Part shown: piece by piece, positions 24,463 through 32,821 of the stretch
How positions within the stretch are numbered: position 1 is the first letter of the stretch
Layout: the number at the start of each line of letters is the position of its first letter
NCBI RefSeq assembly: GCF_049800675.1
Contig: NZ_JBLOOT010000001.1
Location: forward strand, 1-64,000
DNA: 64,000 nt
Source of the DNA: Cauispirillum nitrogeniifigens
Lineage (GTDB): Bacteria; Pseudomonadota; Alphaproteobacteria; Rhodospirillales; Rhodospirillaceae
Reading direction: 5' to 3'
The notes under the pieces: model-generated
The model's database searches: none
Seen by the model: only the letters and a program-made list of their open reading frames with translations
Told to the model about the DNA's origin: nothing
Made by a program: the position numbers and the translations under genes

Positions 24463-24482
24463 ATTGCGAATAGTTCTCATTG
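24463..24482 (-). promoter_or_regulatory. Fur-like site upstream of the iron-binding protein
   Basis: The minus strand reads CAATGAGAACTATTCGCAAT. It resembles Fur-type boxes of iron-uptake genes (TGAGAA / ATTCGCA pattern) with an imperfect dyad. It lies about 70 bases before the gene start, where a promoter is expected. Confidence 0.6.
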
Positions 24483-24567
24483 ACCGTTAACCGCATTCGC
24501 CCGACGATGCAAGCCCCTTGTGCGGTATCTCCATCATTTTTTTCGGGATAAGGCTCCGGCGATGGGA

Positions 24568-25059
24568 TCACTCCTCGCCGTCGCGCGGCGGGCGCCGGAC
24601 GGCGACGCGCTCGATCCAGCCCAGGACGATCAGGGCGACGAGGCCGAAGACCGTGCACAGCAGGGCGATGCGCATGCTGCCGATGCCGGCGGCCAGACCG
24701 ATAGCTCCGGCGACCCAGATGGAGGCGCCGGTGGTCACGCCGGTGACGGTGCCGCCCGACTGGATGATCACCCCGGCGCCCAGGAAGGCGACGCCCTTGA
24801 CCACCGCTTCGACCACGCGCACGGGGTCGGACTGGGCGCCCTCGGCCATGTCCGCCGACTCCAGGAACAGTTCCAGCGACAGCAGGGCGAAGGCGCAGGC
24901 GGCGACGGCCACCAGGATGTGGGTACGCAGTCCGGCGGGTTTGTTGCGCCACTCGCGGTTGATGCCCAGCAGCCCCGCGAGCACCGAGGCGGCGGCGAAG
25001 CGATAGATCATTTCGATCAGGCCGGTATGGCCTTCCAGGCTGGCGGCGAACATCTCCAT
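24568..25059 (-). CDS. MgtC/SapB-family membrane protein
   Basis: A 163-residue membrane protein of the MgtC/SapB family. Recognisable segments are ASVLAGLLGINREWRNKPAGLRTH, then FLGAGVIIQSGGTVTGVTTGASIW and the final helix of AALLCTVFGLVAL type; about four to five membrane helices. Family members are implicated in Mg2+-limited growth and membrane-potential or ATP-synthase control; the short form lacks the C-terminal ACT-like domain of true MgtC, so regulation of Mg2+ is not certain. A TTG at 25071 and an ATG at 25053 are alternative starts. The next gene upstream on the same strand ends 39 bases away. Confidence 0.85.
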   Translation of the reverse strand: MEMFAASLEGHTGLIEMIYRFAAASVLAGLLGINREWRNKPAGLRTHILVAVAACAFALLSLELFLESADMAEGAQSDPVRVVEAVVKGVAFLGAGVIIQSGGTVTGVTTGASIWVAGAIGLAAGIGSMRIALLCTVFGLVALIVLGWIERVAVRRPPRDGEE

Positions 25060-25098
25060 GATGGGAGTCAACGGGGCCGCAGGCAGGCAGGTTCCTCT

Positions 25099-25641
25099 TC
25101 AGAAGCCGCGCACGCGGTAGTGCGGTTCCAGGCCCTGGAGACCGCCGGCGTACAGATCCAGGGTGCCCGCCGAAGCGTAGGACTCGGTGCTGTCGGTGCG
25201 GCCCTGGCGGTAGACCTCGCCGCGAATGGCGTAAGGCACGCCATCACCGCCGCCCAGGGCGAACAGGTGGGCGACGACGCCGCGCGTCGTGGGGCGGGCC
25301 TCCACCGTCAGGGCCTCGTCGGCGCGCGGGGCGATGGACAGCGGCTGGTTCCGCACCCCGGTCGCCATCAGCAACCCGCCGAGGCTGAGGTTGAAGGTCA
25401 CGCCGTCGATGCTGACCCGCCGGGCCGACGGGTTGGTCAGGCGGAGGTCGGCCAGGAAGCTGGGGGCCAGCGGACCGCCCAGGGACGGCCGCAGGTTGGC
25501 CAGCCGGACCTCGGGGATGGAGCCGGCGGACTCCGGCGCGGCGGCGCAGGCGGCGACGGTCGCCGCGCCGATGGTCGCGGCACAGGCGACGAAGCAGATA
25601 TTGCGCCCTCGGGAGGTTCTGCTATGTCTCTGTCCGTTCAC
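25099..25641 (-). CDS. LEA14/WHy-like lipoprotein
   Basis: A ~180-residue envelope protein with a lipoprotein-type signal (the residues VAAC form the lipobox near residue 32). A beta-sandwich domain follows: VRLANLRPSLGGPLAPSFLADLRLTNPSARRVSIDG, with the conserved NP of LEA14/WHy domains, then LSLGGLLMATG and a strand set ending in DLYAGG. These proteins are linked to desiccation and stress protection or to outer-membrane stability; the specific role is unknown. GTG with GGGGAGG upstream is preferred over an earlier GTG at 25650. It is divergent from the phosphofructokinase gene 38 bases away. Confidence 0.75.
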   Translation of the reverse strand: MNGQRHSRTSRGRNICFVACAATIGAATVAACAAAPESAGSIPEVRLANLRPSLGGPLAPSFLADLRLTNPSARRVSIDGVTFNLSLGGLLMATGVRNQPLSIAPRADEALTVEARPTTRGVVAHLFALGGGDGVPYAIRGEVYRQGRTDSTESYASAGTLDLYAGGLQGLEPHYRVRGF

Positions 25642-25679
25642 GGCACCCACCTCCCCGGTTCATGCACGGAGACGCTTTC

Positions 25680-26888
25680 ATGCAGCGCAAAGTTCTCGTC
25701 GCCCAGGGCGGCGGCCCCACCGCGGTCATCAACCAGTCGATGGTGGGGGCGGTGCTCGAGTCCCGCAAGTTCCGGAACGTGGAAAAGGTCTACGGTGGCT
25801 TCCACGGCGTGCGTGGCATCGTCGACGAGGAGTTCCTGGATCTGACCCAGGAGACGACCCACAACCTGGAACTGGTCGCCGACACCCCGTCGTCGGCCCT
25901 GGGGTCGACCCGCGACAAGCCCGACCTGAAGTACTGCCAGGAAATCTTCAAGGTCCTGCGCGCCCACGAGATCGGCTGCTTCTTCTACATCGGCGGCAAC
26001 GACAGCTCCGACACCGTGCGCATCGTCTCGGAGGAGGCGCGCAAGGCGTCCTATGACCTGCGCTGCATCCACATCCCCAAGACCATCGACAACGACCTGA
26101 CGGTCAACGACCACACGCCGGGCTTTCCGTCGGCGGCGCGTTTCGTCGCCCAGGCGTTCATGGGCGCCAACCTGGACAACTGGGCGCTGCCGGGCGTGTA
26201 CATCGGCGTCGTCATGGGCCGCCATGCCGGCTTCCTGACCGCCGCCGCCGCCTTGGGCAAGAAGTTCCCCGACGACGGCCCGCATCTGATCTACGTGCCC
26301 GAGCGGGCCTTCGACGTCGACCGCTTCCTGGCCGACGTGAAGGCCACCATGGAGCGCCACGGCCGCTGCGTCATCGCCGTGTCCGAGGGCATCGCCGACG
26401 CCAACGGCGTGCCCATCGCCGTCAAGCTGGCCGAGCAGGTCGAGCGCGACAGCCATGGCAACGTCCACCTCGGCGGCGGCGCCCTGGCCGACATGCTGGC
26501 CGAGGAGATCAAGACCAAGCTGGGCTTCAAGCGCGTGCGCGCCGACACCTTCGGCTACCTCCAGCGCAGCTTCGTCGGCTGTGTCTCCGACGTTGACCAG
26601 CGCGAGGCCCGCGAAGTCGGCGAGAAGGCCGTGCAGTACGCCATGTGGGGCGACAAGGACGGCTCGGTGACCATCCACCGCACGGGGTTCTACTCGGTGG
26701 ACTACCACCTCACCCCGCTGGAGGAGGTGGCCGGCAAGACCCGCCACATGCCCGACGAGTTCATCGCCGCCAGCGGCACCGACGTCACCGACGCCTTCCG
26801 CCTGTACCTGCGCCCGCTGCTCGGCAAGGGCATGCCCGATGCTTACCGCCTGCGCCAGAACCGGGTGCCGAAGATCCTGGCGAAGTAA
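25680..26888 (+). CDS. pfp: 6-phosphofructokinase, PPi-type
   Basis: A 402-residue glycolytic enzyme phosphorylating fructose 6-phosphate. Group motifs are AQGGGPTAVINQSM at the N-terminus, IGGNDSSDT in the phosphoryl-donor loop, PKTIDNDL with the catalytic aspartate, GVVMGRHAGFL, and AVSEGIAD. The GGND donor motif instead of GGDG argues against classical ATP-PFK and for a PPi-dependent enzyme, which makes the step reversible. The start is the second ATG of the frame, with GGAGA eight bases upstream. It fits with the glycogen genes further right as part of hexose-phosphate metabolism. A repeat with long inverted arms follows its stop. Confidence 0.88.
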   Translation: MQRKVLVAQGGGPTAVINQSMVGAVLESRKFRNVEKVYGGFHGVRGIVDEEFLDLTQETTHNLELVADTPSSALGSTRDKPDLKYCQEIFKVLRAHEIGCFFYIGGNDSSDTVRIVSEEARKASYDLRCIHIPKTIDNDLTVNDHTPGFPSAARFVAQAFMGANLDNWALPGVYIGVVMGRHAGFLTAAAALGKKFPDDGPHLIYVPERAFDVDRFLADVKATMERHGRCVIAVSEGIADANGVPIAVKLAEQVERDSHGNVHLGGGALADMLAEEIKTKLGFKRVRADTFGYLQRSFVGCVSDVDQREAREVGEKAVQYAMWGDKDGSVTIHRTGFYSVDYHLTPLEEVAGKTRHMPDEFIAASGTDVTDAFRLYLRPLLGKGMPDAYRLRQNRVPKILAK

Positions 26889-26907
26889 GGGGCGGGGGTA
26901 GGTTTTT

Positions 26908-27040
26908 TTAACCACCAAGACACCAAGGCACAAAGAGGGCGGGGCTATCGGCGCCGCAGGCGGAAAGCCCCCAGTGGGAATTATCCGCGCTGCGCGCCAT
27001 GTCCACCGCCCTCTTGGCGTCTTGGTGTCTTGGTGGTTAA
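26908..27040. repeat. Long inverted repeat with CCACCAAGACACC arms
   Basis: The left arm (26908-26942, starting TTAACCACCAAGACACCAAG) and the right arm (27006-27040) are inverted copies over 35 bases with three mismatches, separated by 63 bases. The element fills the gap between the phosphofructokinase and dacB genes, which are convergent. The same motif recurs at 63977-64000. It looks like a non-coding MITE or REP-like family and can fold into a long hairpin that may also stop transcription from both sides. Confidence 0.85.
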
Positions 27041-27050
27041 TCCAAAAACC

Positions 27051-28382
27051 CTACAGCCGCTGATGCCAGCCCGTCACCGTCGTTTCCTCGACCTCGCGCG
27101 CTGCCCGCAGCCACTGCTTGGCCGGCAGGCGGATGGTGTCGTCGGTGCGCTGCTCGAAGGGCACGGCGTCGTAGACCGCCCGTTGTTCCTGGTCATCGGT
27201 CATGATGCAGAAGGCGACCTCGCGCCCGGCCTGGGTGGTCAGGGTGCCGGCCAGCCCGCGTGCGTAGGAGATGGTGCCCGTCTTGGCCCGCAGCGGTGCC
27301 CGCGCGCCGGCGCGCTGGTCGGCGGCGGCGAAAGGCTGGAGCGACAGCGGCGGCAGCATGTCCACGGTGGCCGTGCCGGCGACCTCTCCCTTGGCGGTGC
27401 GCAGGGCGATGGCGGCGCACTGGCGCGGCGTCATGCGCGCCTGGTCAGTCAGGCCGGACCCGTTGGGCATGGCAAAGGCGGTCCAGTCGGCGCCGGGGGT
27501 GCCGGCCTTGGTGCGTTCGGTCAGCCACGCCCCGGTTTCCTCCAGGGTGGCCGGGCGCTTCAGGGCCTTGGCGGCGGCGGCCAGGGCCAGGGTTTCGGTC
27601 GCCATGTTGTTGGAAAAGACCAGCGCGCGGCGCAGCGCGTCGGCCACCGGCGGGCCGTCGTGGCGCACCAGCTCCCGCGCCTCGGGAGGGGCTGCGGCCT
27701 GCTCGGGCAGGGGCAGCGTGACGCCATGGCGGGCGGCCAGCCACTGGAACACGCGGGCGGTGAAGCGGCCGGGCTCGCGCACCGGCAGCCATGCCTCGTT
27801 CAACGCCGGTGCCGCCGCCAGGGCCACGGGCAGGGGGTCCAGCGGGATCTCGGCCCCGGCCGGCTTGCCTTCGTTCCACAGCACCTTGAAGCGGTTGAAG
27901 TCCAGCGACAGCCCGCCGAGGCCCGGATTGTAGGAGGCATCAGGCGGCTGGCGGTCCTCGATCATGGCGCGGCCCGGCAGGGCGCCGTCGTCGTAGAGGA
28001 ACCGCCCGGCAACGGCGGTGACGCCCGCCGCAGCCAGCGCCTTCGCCATGCCCTCCAGCGCCGGGGTGTCGAGCATGGGGTCGCCGCCGCCGACCAGCAG
28101 CAGGTCGCCGTCGAGAACGCCGCCGTCCCTGAGCGGCCCGGTGGCCATCAGGCGGGTGGTGAAACGGTGTTCCGGCCCCAGGCTGTCGAGGATCGCCAGC
28201 GCCGCCGGCATCTTCATGACCGAGGCGGGGATGAACGCCCGCTGGCCGTTCTTTTCGGCCAGGACGGTGCCGTCGCGCAGGTCGAGGACGGTGTAGCCGG
28301 TGGCGGTTTCCGCCGCCGCCGGGGTGGCCAGGCAGCAGCCCGCCAGGGCCGCCGCGATCAGCGCGGATTTCAGGTGCTGCAC
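27051..28382 (-). CDS. dacB: D-alanyl-D-alanine carboxypeptidase/endopeptidase (PBP4 family)
   Basis: A 443-residue periplasmic penicillin-binding protein, class C. The active-site serine is in ASVMKMPAAL (SxxK), the second motif in VFSNNMATETLAL (SxN) and the third in RAKTGTISYARG (KTG). A signal peptide ends at TPAAAET. It trims or cleaves peptidoglycan peptide stems. The GTG start at 28382 is chosen because the mature features follow a proper signal peptide; the frame is open further up but overlaps the extensin-like gene. Its start overlaps the end of the extensin-like gene by 13 bases, so the two are cotranslated, and they probably work together in cell-wall turnover. Confidence 0.92.
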   Translation of the reverse strand: MQHLKSALIAAALAGCCLATPAAAETATGYTVLDLRDGTVLAEKNGQRAFIPASVMKMPAALAILDSLGPEHRFTTRLMATGPLRDGGVLDGDLLLVGGGDPMLDTPALEGMAKALAAAGVTAVAGRFLYDDGALPGRAMIEDRQPPDASYNPGLGGLSLDFNRFKVLWNEGKPAGAEIPLDPLPVALAAAPALNEAWLPVREPGRFTARVFQWLAARHGVTLPLPEQAAAPPEARELVRHDGPPVADALRRALVFSNNMATETLALAAAAKALKRPATLEETGAWLTERTKAGTPGADWTAFAMPNGSGLTDQARMTPRQCAAIALRTAKGEVAGTATVDMLPPLSLQPFAAADQRAGARAPLRAKTGTISYARGLAGTLTTQAGREVAFCIMTDDQEQRAVYDAVPFEQRTDDTIRLPAKQWLRAAREVEETTVTGWHQRL

Positions 28383-29014
28383 AGCTTCCAGGGTCCAACG
28401 TCGAGATGGAAGTGATCGGCGTGCGCCCGGTCGGACGCCGGAGTCAGCACCACGCTGAACAGGCCGCAGGCCCCCTGGGCCGCGCGGCGCAGGAAGGTGG
28501 AGCGGTTGCCGGCGTTCGACCAATGGTTCTTCACGCTGATGACGGTGCCATCTTCCAGTTCAAAGGCGCCGATGTCGATGGCTCTTCCGTATGCGTGCTC
28601 CGACAGCCGGCCACTGTTGGAGGTCCGCCCCCGGCAGACGTAGCCGCCGTAGTGGTGGACGGTCTTCAGGTCCTTGCCGAAGACCTCGCGGGCCAGGGGG
28701 CGCAGCACGTCGCGGTCCCATTCCGCCACCTTGAGGGCGAGGCCGCAGTCGACGGTGACGGGGCGGTTCAGCGGTGTCGCCGTCTCCACCAGCGCGACGG
28801 CGGTGACGACGCCGCAGCCGTCGCCGGTGCCGGTATCCTTGACACGGTCGAAGGCCGCCGCGTGGTAGTTGAGCTGCACCACGCAGGCCGCCCCACCCTC
28901 GGGCAGCGCCACCCGGCCGGAAGACCTGGGGCCGGACGGGGCCGGCGGCCCGGCGGCACAGGCCGCGAGGGTGGCCGCCAGGGCCAGGATGGAAAGCAGG
29001 CGGAGCGGGTTCAT
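28370..29014 (-). CDS. Extensin-like lipoprotein, putative peptidoglycan peptidase
   Basis: A 214-residue protein with a lipobox (LAAC near residue 18) and the extensin-like C-terminal domain of bacterial proteins. Visible features are CVVQLNYHAAAF, the conserved segment SGRLSEHAYGRAIDIGAF and the terminal HADHFHLDVGPW. The histidine/aspartate pattern (SEHxxGxAIDI and HxDHFHxD) is that of LAS/D-Ala-D-Ala metallopeptidases, so zinc-dependent peptidoglycan cleavage is likely, though not proven for this family. Its ATG overlaps the chaC stop (ATGA), and dacB begins within its 3' end; all three genes form one tightly coupled operon. Confidence 0.88.
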   Translation of the reverse strand: MNPLRLLSILALAATLAACAAGPPAPSGPRSSGRVALPEGGAACVVQLNYHAAAFDRVKDTGTGDGCGVVTAVALVETATPLNRPVTVDCGLALKVAEWDRDVLRPLAREVFGKDLKTVHHYGGYVCRGRTSNSGRLSEHAYGRAIDIGAFELEDGTVISVKNHWSNAGNRSTFLRRAAQGACGLFSVVLTPASDRAHADHFHLDVGPWKLCST

Positions 29015-29736
29015 GAGACCTCCAGCAGGCGGCGCCGCAGGGCGTGCAGGCGGCGGTCGGGGATGCCAAGCGCGTCCAGGTGCTCGACCGTGCTCAGCAG
29101 GTATTCGGCGTTGGTGCCCAGCGCCCCCGCGGCGACGGCGATGGCGCGCGCCGCCTCGTCGTCGGGCAGGCGGCCGGCGTAGCGCGGGCAGGCGCGGTTG
29201 ATGGTGAAGGCCAGGGCGGCCAGCGGCCCCTCGGCGGTGCGCAGGGTCACCCAGCGCGGGATGTAGCCGTCGGAGATCATTTCCCGCCGCCACAGCACCG
29301 AGAACTCCTCGTCGACGTGCTCCCCCTTGATGCGGTAGGCGACGCCCTTGCAACTGCCGCCGCGCGCCAGCCCCAGGACCAGGCCCGGATGCTCGGCGCT
29401 GCCCCGGCCCACCGGCGACCACAGGCAGAAGCGGCGGTGGAAGCCGTGCAGGGTGGCGATGCGGCTTTCCTCATAGCGGATGGCCGGGTTCCACATCAGC
29501 GACCCGTAGCCGAACACCCAGGCATCGCCGCCGTCGCGCACCGCCGCGGGGGCGGCGGCCAGGGCGGCGGCCTGCCCGGCGGCGAGGTCTTCATCCGAGA
29601 ATGTGGGTATGAGGCCCTGGGAGTCCCGCACCATGCGCAGGAAGGAACCGCCAAGGATGTCTTCTCGCGTCTTCAACGCTCGCCCGCCCCTTTGTCCTGG
29701 CGATGACCCTACCATGATCGGGCGCCGCCGTGCCAC
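29011..29736 (-). CDS. chaC: ChaC-family gamma-glutamylcyclotransferase
   Basis: The protein is expected to cleave glutathione to 5-oxoproline and Cys-Gly in the cytoplasm. It has the GYGSLMWNP nucleotide-loop-like motif and RRFCLWSPVGRGSAEHPGLVLGL. The catalytic glutamate lies in VDEEFSVLWRREM, and a CPRYAGRLP segment is typical of ChaC. The full open frame gives 241 residues, but the first ~20 are rich in Arg and Gly; a TTG (before KTREDILGG) may be the true start, giving about 221 residues. It is first in the chaC-extensin-dacB cluster. Confidence 0.88.
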   Translation of the reverse strand: MARRRPIMVGSSPGQRGGRALKTREDILGGSFLRMVRDSQGLIPTFSDEDLAAGQAAALAAAPAAVRDGGDAWVFGYGSLMWNPAIRYEESRIATLHGFHRRFCLWSPVGRGSAEHPGLVLGLARGGSCKGVAYRIKGEHVDEEFSVLWRREMISDGYIPRWVTLRTAEGPLAALAFTINRACPRYAGRLPDDEAARAIAVAAGALGTNAEYLLSTVEHLDALGIPDRRLHALRRRLLEVS

Positions 29737-29988
29737 GTCCGCCTGCCCTCCGGCATTCCCTTGGCGTATGCCGCGTCACGCGTTAAAGTGGTTCGTTGTT
29801 GGCGTAGTCCCGGTGAAGTCGGCGGTGCGGGGGAACTTTTCGGGGGGTGGCGGGGTTGTCGGGAATAGACCTACGACCTTCGACGACCCTATTCCCTCTA
29901 TCCGAAGGATGGAGAGGCTGGAAAACGCCGTTCGGTCCATTATAGTGTTTCCCGCATACAACAAGTGCCCCACCACAAAGAGGGCGTC

Positions 29989-32793
29989 ATGGGCGGAAAT
30001 TCCGGTCTTCTGACCGCGGTCCTGGAAAGCATGGACCAGGGCGTCGTCGTTGTGGATGACGCGCTGACGCTGGTGCTTTGCAATGTAAAGTGGCGGGAAA
30101 TGTTCCGCCTGCCACGCGACGTCACCCGCGCCGGGACGCCGTGGGAAGCGGTGGTGCGCCACCGCGTCGTCAGCGACGCCCGCGTGTCCGGGGAGGAGGG
30201 CACCACCGACATGGAGGAACGCATCGCCGCCATCATGCGGACGGCGCGGACCTGCGGTCGCCAGCCCCACACCTACGAGGTGCGCCTGCCCGAGGGGCGG
30301 GTCATCTCCGTGCAGAGCAACCCTCTGCCGGAGGGCGGCTTCGTGCGCACCTTCACCGACATCACCGACGACCGCGCCACCGAGGATCACCTGCGCCTGA
30401 TGCAGGAGCGCTACGCCCTGGCCCTGCGCTCGGCCAACGAAGGGCTGTATGACTGGGACATCCTGCGCGGCACCATCTTCTTTTCCGACCGCCTTCAGGA
30501 GCTGTTCGGGCTGCCCGGTGGCGTGCTGACGCCCGAGGAATGGTGCGCCCGCATCCTGCCCGAGGACTTCCCCATCTATCGCAACACCCACGTCGCCCAC
30601 CTTAAGCGGCACACCGACCGCTTCGTGTGCGAGTACCGCATGCGGGCCGGCGACGGGCGGGTGGTGTGGGTGCGCCAGCACGGCATCGCCCTGCGCGACG
30701 CCACCGGCCGGGCCATCCGCCTGACCGGATCGGTGGGCGACGTGACCGAGTACAAGGTGGCCAGTCAGGCCCTGCGCGACAGCGAGGAACGCCACGCCCT
30801 GGCGATGCAGTCCATCAACGAAGGCGTCTACGACTGGGAGGTCGCCAGCGGCCGGGTCCACCTGACCGAGCGTCTGCGCGAGATGCTCGGTCTGGACCGG
30901 GACCTGCTGCCCGCCGACGACTGGACCGCCCGCGTCCACCCCGCCGATGCCGACACCTTCCGCCTCAGCATGCGCGCCCTGCTGAAGGGCGAGGTCAGCC
31001 GGCTGGAGGTGGAATACCGCATCGACACCGGCAACGGGCAATGGCGCTGGTTCCGCCAGCACGGCGTGGCGGTGCGCGACGACGCCACCGGCCGGGCGCT
31101 GCGCATCATCGGCTCGACCGGCGACATCACCGACCGCAAGGAGACGCAGCGGGCGCTGCTCGCCAGCCAGGAGGAGCTGGCCCGCGAGCGCGAACTGCTC
31201 AAGGCCACCCTGGAGAACATGGACCAGGGCATCTTCATGGCCGACGCCCGGCAGAACCTGGTGGCCTGGAACTATCGCTTCCAGGAGATGTTCGACCTGC
31301 CCGACAGCCTGTTCGCCCAGCCGGTGCCGCTGTCCCGGCTGATGGCCCATCTGGTCGAGCGGGGCGACATCCGCATGGACATGGAGGCGGCCCGCGAGCG
31401 CTATCTCGGCGACACGGCCTGCAACACCGCCCAGGTGACGGAGGTGCGGCGCCCCAACGGGCAGGTCCTGGAGACCCGCAACGTGCCGCTGGCCGACGGC
31501 AGCTTCGTGCGCACCTTCACCGACGTGACCGAGCGCAAGCGGGCCGAGGATGCCGTCCGCGAGCTGATCGAGGCGATGCCGCTGCCGCTGGTCGTCTCCA
31601 GCCTCAGCGAGCATCGCTACCTCTACGTCAACGACCACGCTCATCGCGCCTTCGGGGTCAGCACCGATCCCGAGTTCGCCGGCAGCCGGTCGGTCATGGA
31701 TGTCTACGTCGATCCGCAGGACCGCCTGCGGCTGGCCAAGCGGCTGAGCAAGGAGGGGCGCGTCGACGGCTTCGAGGCGGAACTGCGCACCCCCAACGGG
31801 CCGCAGTGGGTGCTGATGAGCGCCCGCATCGTCGACTACCAGGGCACCCGCGCGGCGGTCGTCGCCTCCAGCATCATCACCGAGCGCAAGCACCTGGAGC
31901 GCGACCTCAAGTCCGCCAAGGAGCGCGCGGAAAAGGCCCTGGCCGACCTCCAGGACGCCCAGCAGAACCTCATCGAGGCGGAGAAGATGGCGTCCCTCGG
32001 CGGGCTGGTGGCCGGCGTGGCGCACGAGATCAACACCCCCGTCGGCATCACCCTGACCACCGCCACGCATCTCCAGGAAAAGACCAAGGAACTGCGCCGG
32101 GTGTTCGAGGCCGGGACCATCCGCAAGACCGACTTCGCGCAGTATATGGGCGTTGCCGACAACGCCTGCGCCCTGCTGGTGTCCAACGCCACGCGGGCGG
32201 CCAACCTCATCCAGAGCTTCAAGCAGGTGGCCGTCGACCAGACCAGCGACGAGCGCCGCGCCTTCGACTTGCGCGAATACGTCGACGAGGTGCTGCTCAG
32301 TCTGGGGCCGCGCCTGAAGCGCACGCCGTTCAAGGTGGCCGTGGACGTGCCCGAGGGCATCGTCGTCGACAGCTATCCCGGTCCGCTGTCGCAGGTGCTG
32401 ACCAACTTCATCATGAACTCCCTCATCCATGGCCTGGACGGCATGGACAGCGGGGGGATGAGCGTCCGCGCGCGGCTTGTCGACGGCGGCATGGTGGAGA
32501 TCGCCTATGCCGACACCGGCAAGGGCATCGACCGCGCCAACCTCAAGCGCATCTTCGAGCCGTTCTTCACCACCAAGCGGGGAGAGGGCGGCAGCGGGCT
32601 CGGCCTGAACATCGTCTACAACATCGTCACGCAGAAGCTGAAGGGCACCATCAAGGCCGAAAGCGACCTCGGTCGGGGCGCCACCTTCACCCTGTGCATC
32701 CCGCTACGGATACCCGCCCCCACGCAAAGCCAGACCCAGAGCCGGGAAAACCGGCCTGCTCCGCTCCAGCCGGCACTGGCCGGCGGAGTTTGA
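29989..32793 (+). CDS. Multi-PAS sensor histidine kinase
   Basis: A 934-residue soluble kinase; no membrane segment is seen. Five PAS modules precede the kinase core. PAS-7-type units open and recur with the same text pattern (LESMDQGVVVVDD at ~8 and LENMDQGIFMADA at ~405), and two adjacent PAS-3 units (SANEGLYDWD and SINEGVYDWE) look like a duplication. The phospho-accepting histidine is H679 in GVAHEINTPVG, the HHK4-type H-box. ATP-binding motifs are NFIMNSLIH, DTGKGID and GGSGLGLNIVYN. GAGGGC lies before the ATG; an ATG 24 bases upstream is also in frame. The gene precedes a DUF3369/HD-GYP response regulator by 28 bases, the likely partner. Confidence 0.92.
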   Translation: MGGNSGLLTAVLESMDQGVVVVDDALTLVLCNVKWREMFRLPRDVTRAGTPWEAVVRHRVVSDARVSGEEGTTDMEERIAAIMRTARTCGRQPHTYEVRLPEGRVISVQSNPLPEGGFVRTFTDITDDRATEDHLRLMQERYALALRSANEGLYDWDILRGTIFFSDRLQELFGLPGGVLTPEEWCARILPEDFPIYRNTHVAHLKRHTDRFVCEYRMRAGDGRVVWVRQHGIALRDATGRAIRLTGSVGDVTEYKVASQALRDSEERHALAMQSINEGVYDWEVASGRVHLTERLREMLGLDRDLLPADDWTARVHPADADTFRLSMRALLKGEVSRLEVEYRIDTGNGQWRWFRQHGVAVRDDATGRALRIIGSTGDITDRKETQRALLASQEELARERELLKATLENMDQGIFMADARQNLVAWNYRFQEMFDLPDSLFAQPVPLSRLMAHLVERGDIRMDMEAARERYLGDTACNTAQVTEVRRPNGQVLETRNVPLADGSFVRTFTDVTERKRAEDAVRELIEAMPLPLVVSSLSEHRYLYVNDHAHRAFGVSTDPEFAGSRSVMDVYVDPQDRLRLAKRLSKEGRVDGFEAELRTPNGPQWVLMSARIVDYQGTRAAVVASSIITERKHLERDLKSAKERAEKALADLQDAQQNLIEAEKMASLGGLVAGVAHEINTPVGITLTTATHLQEKTKELRRVFEAGTIRKTDFAQYMGVADNACALLVSNATRAANLIQSFKQVAVDQTSDERRAFDLREYVDEVLLSLGPRLKRTPFKVAVDVPEGIVVDSYPGPLSQVLTNFIMNSLIHGLDGMDSGGMSVRARLVDGGMVEIAYADTGKGIDRANLKRIFEPFFTTKRGEGGSGLGLNIVYNIVTQKLKGTIKAESDLGRGATFTLCIPLRIPAPTQSQTQSRENRPAPLQPALAGGV

Positions 32794-32821
32794 GTGACAG
32801 AACCCGGAGGACCGACCGACC

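Noticed and set aside
29776..32430. A minus-strand open frame of 884 codons opposite the multi-PAS kinase
   Set aside because: The plus strand has five PAS modules and a complete kinase core; the antisense product is His/Gln/Gly/Val-rich and motif-free.
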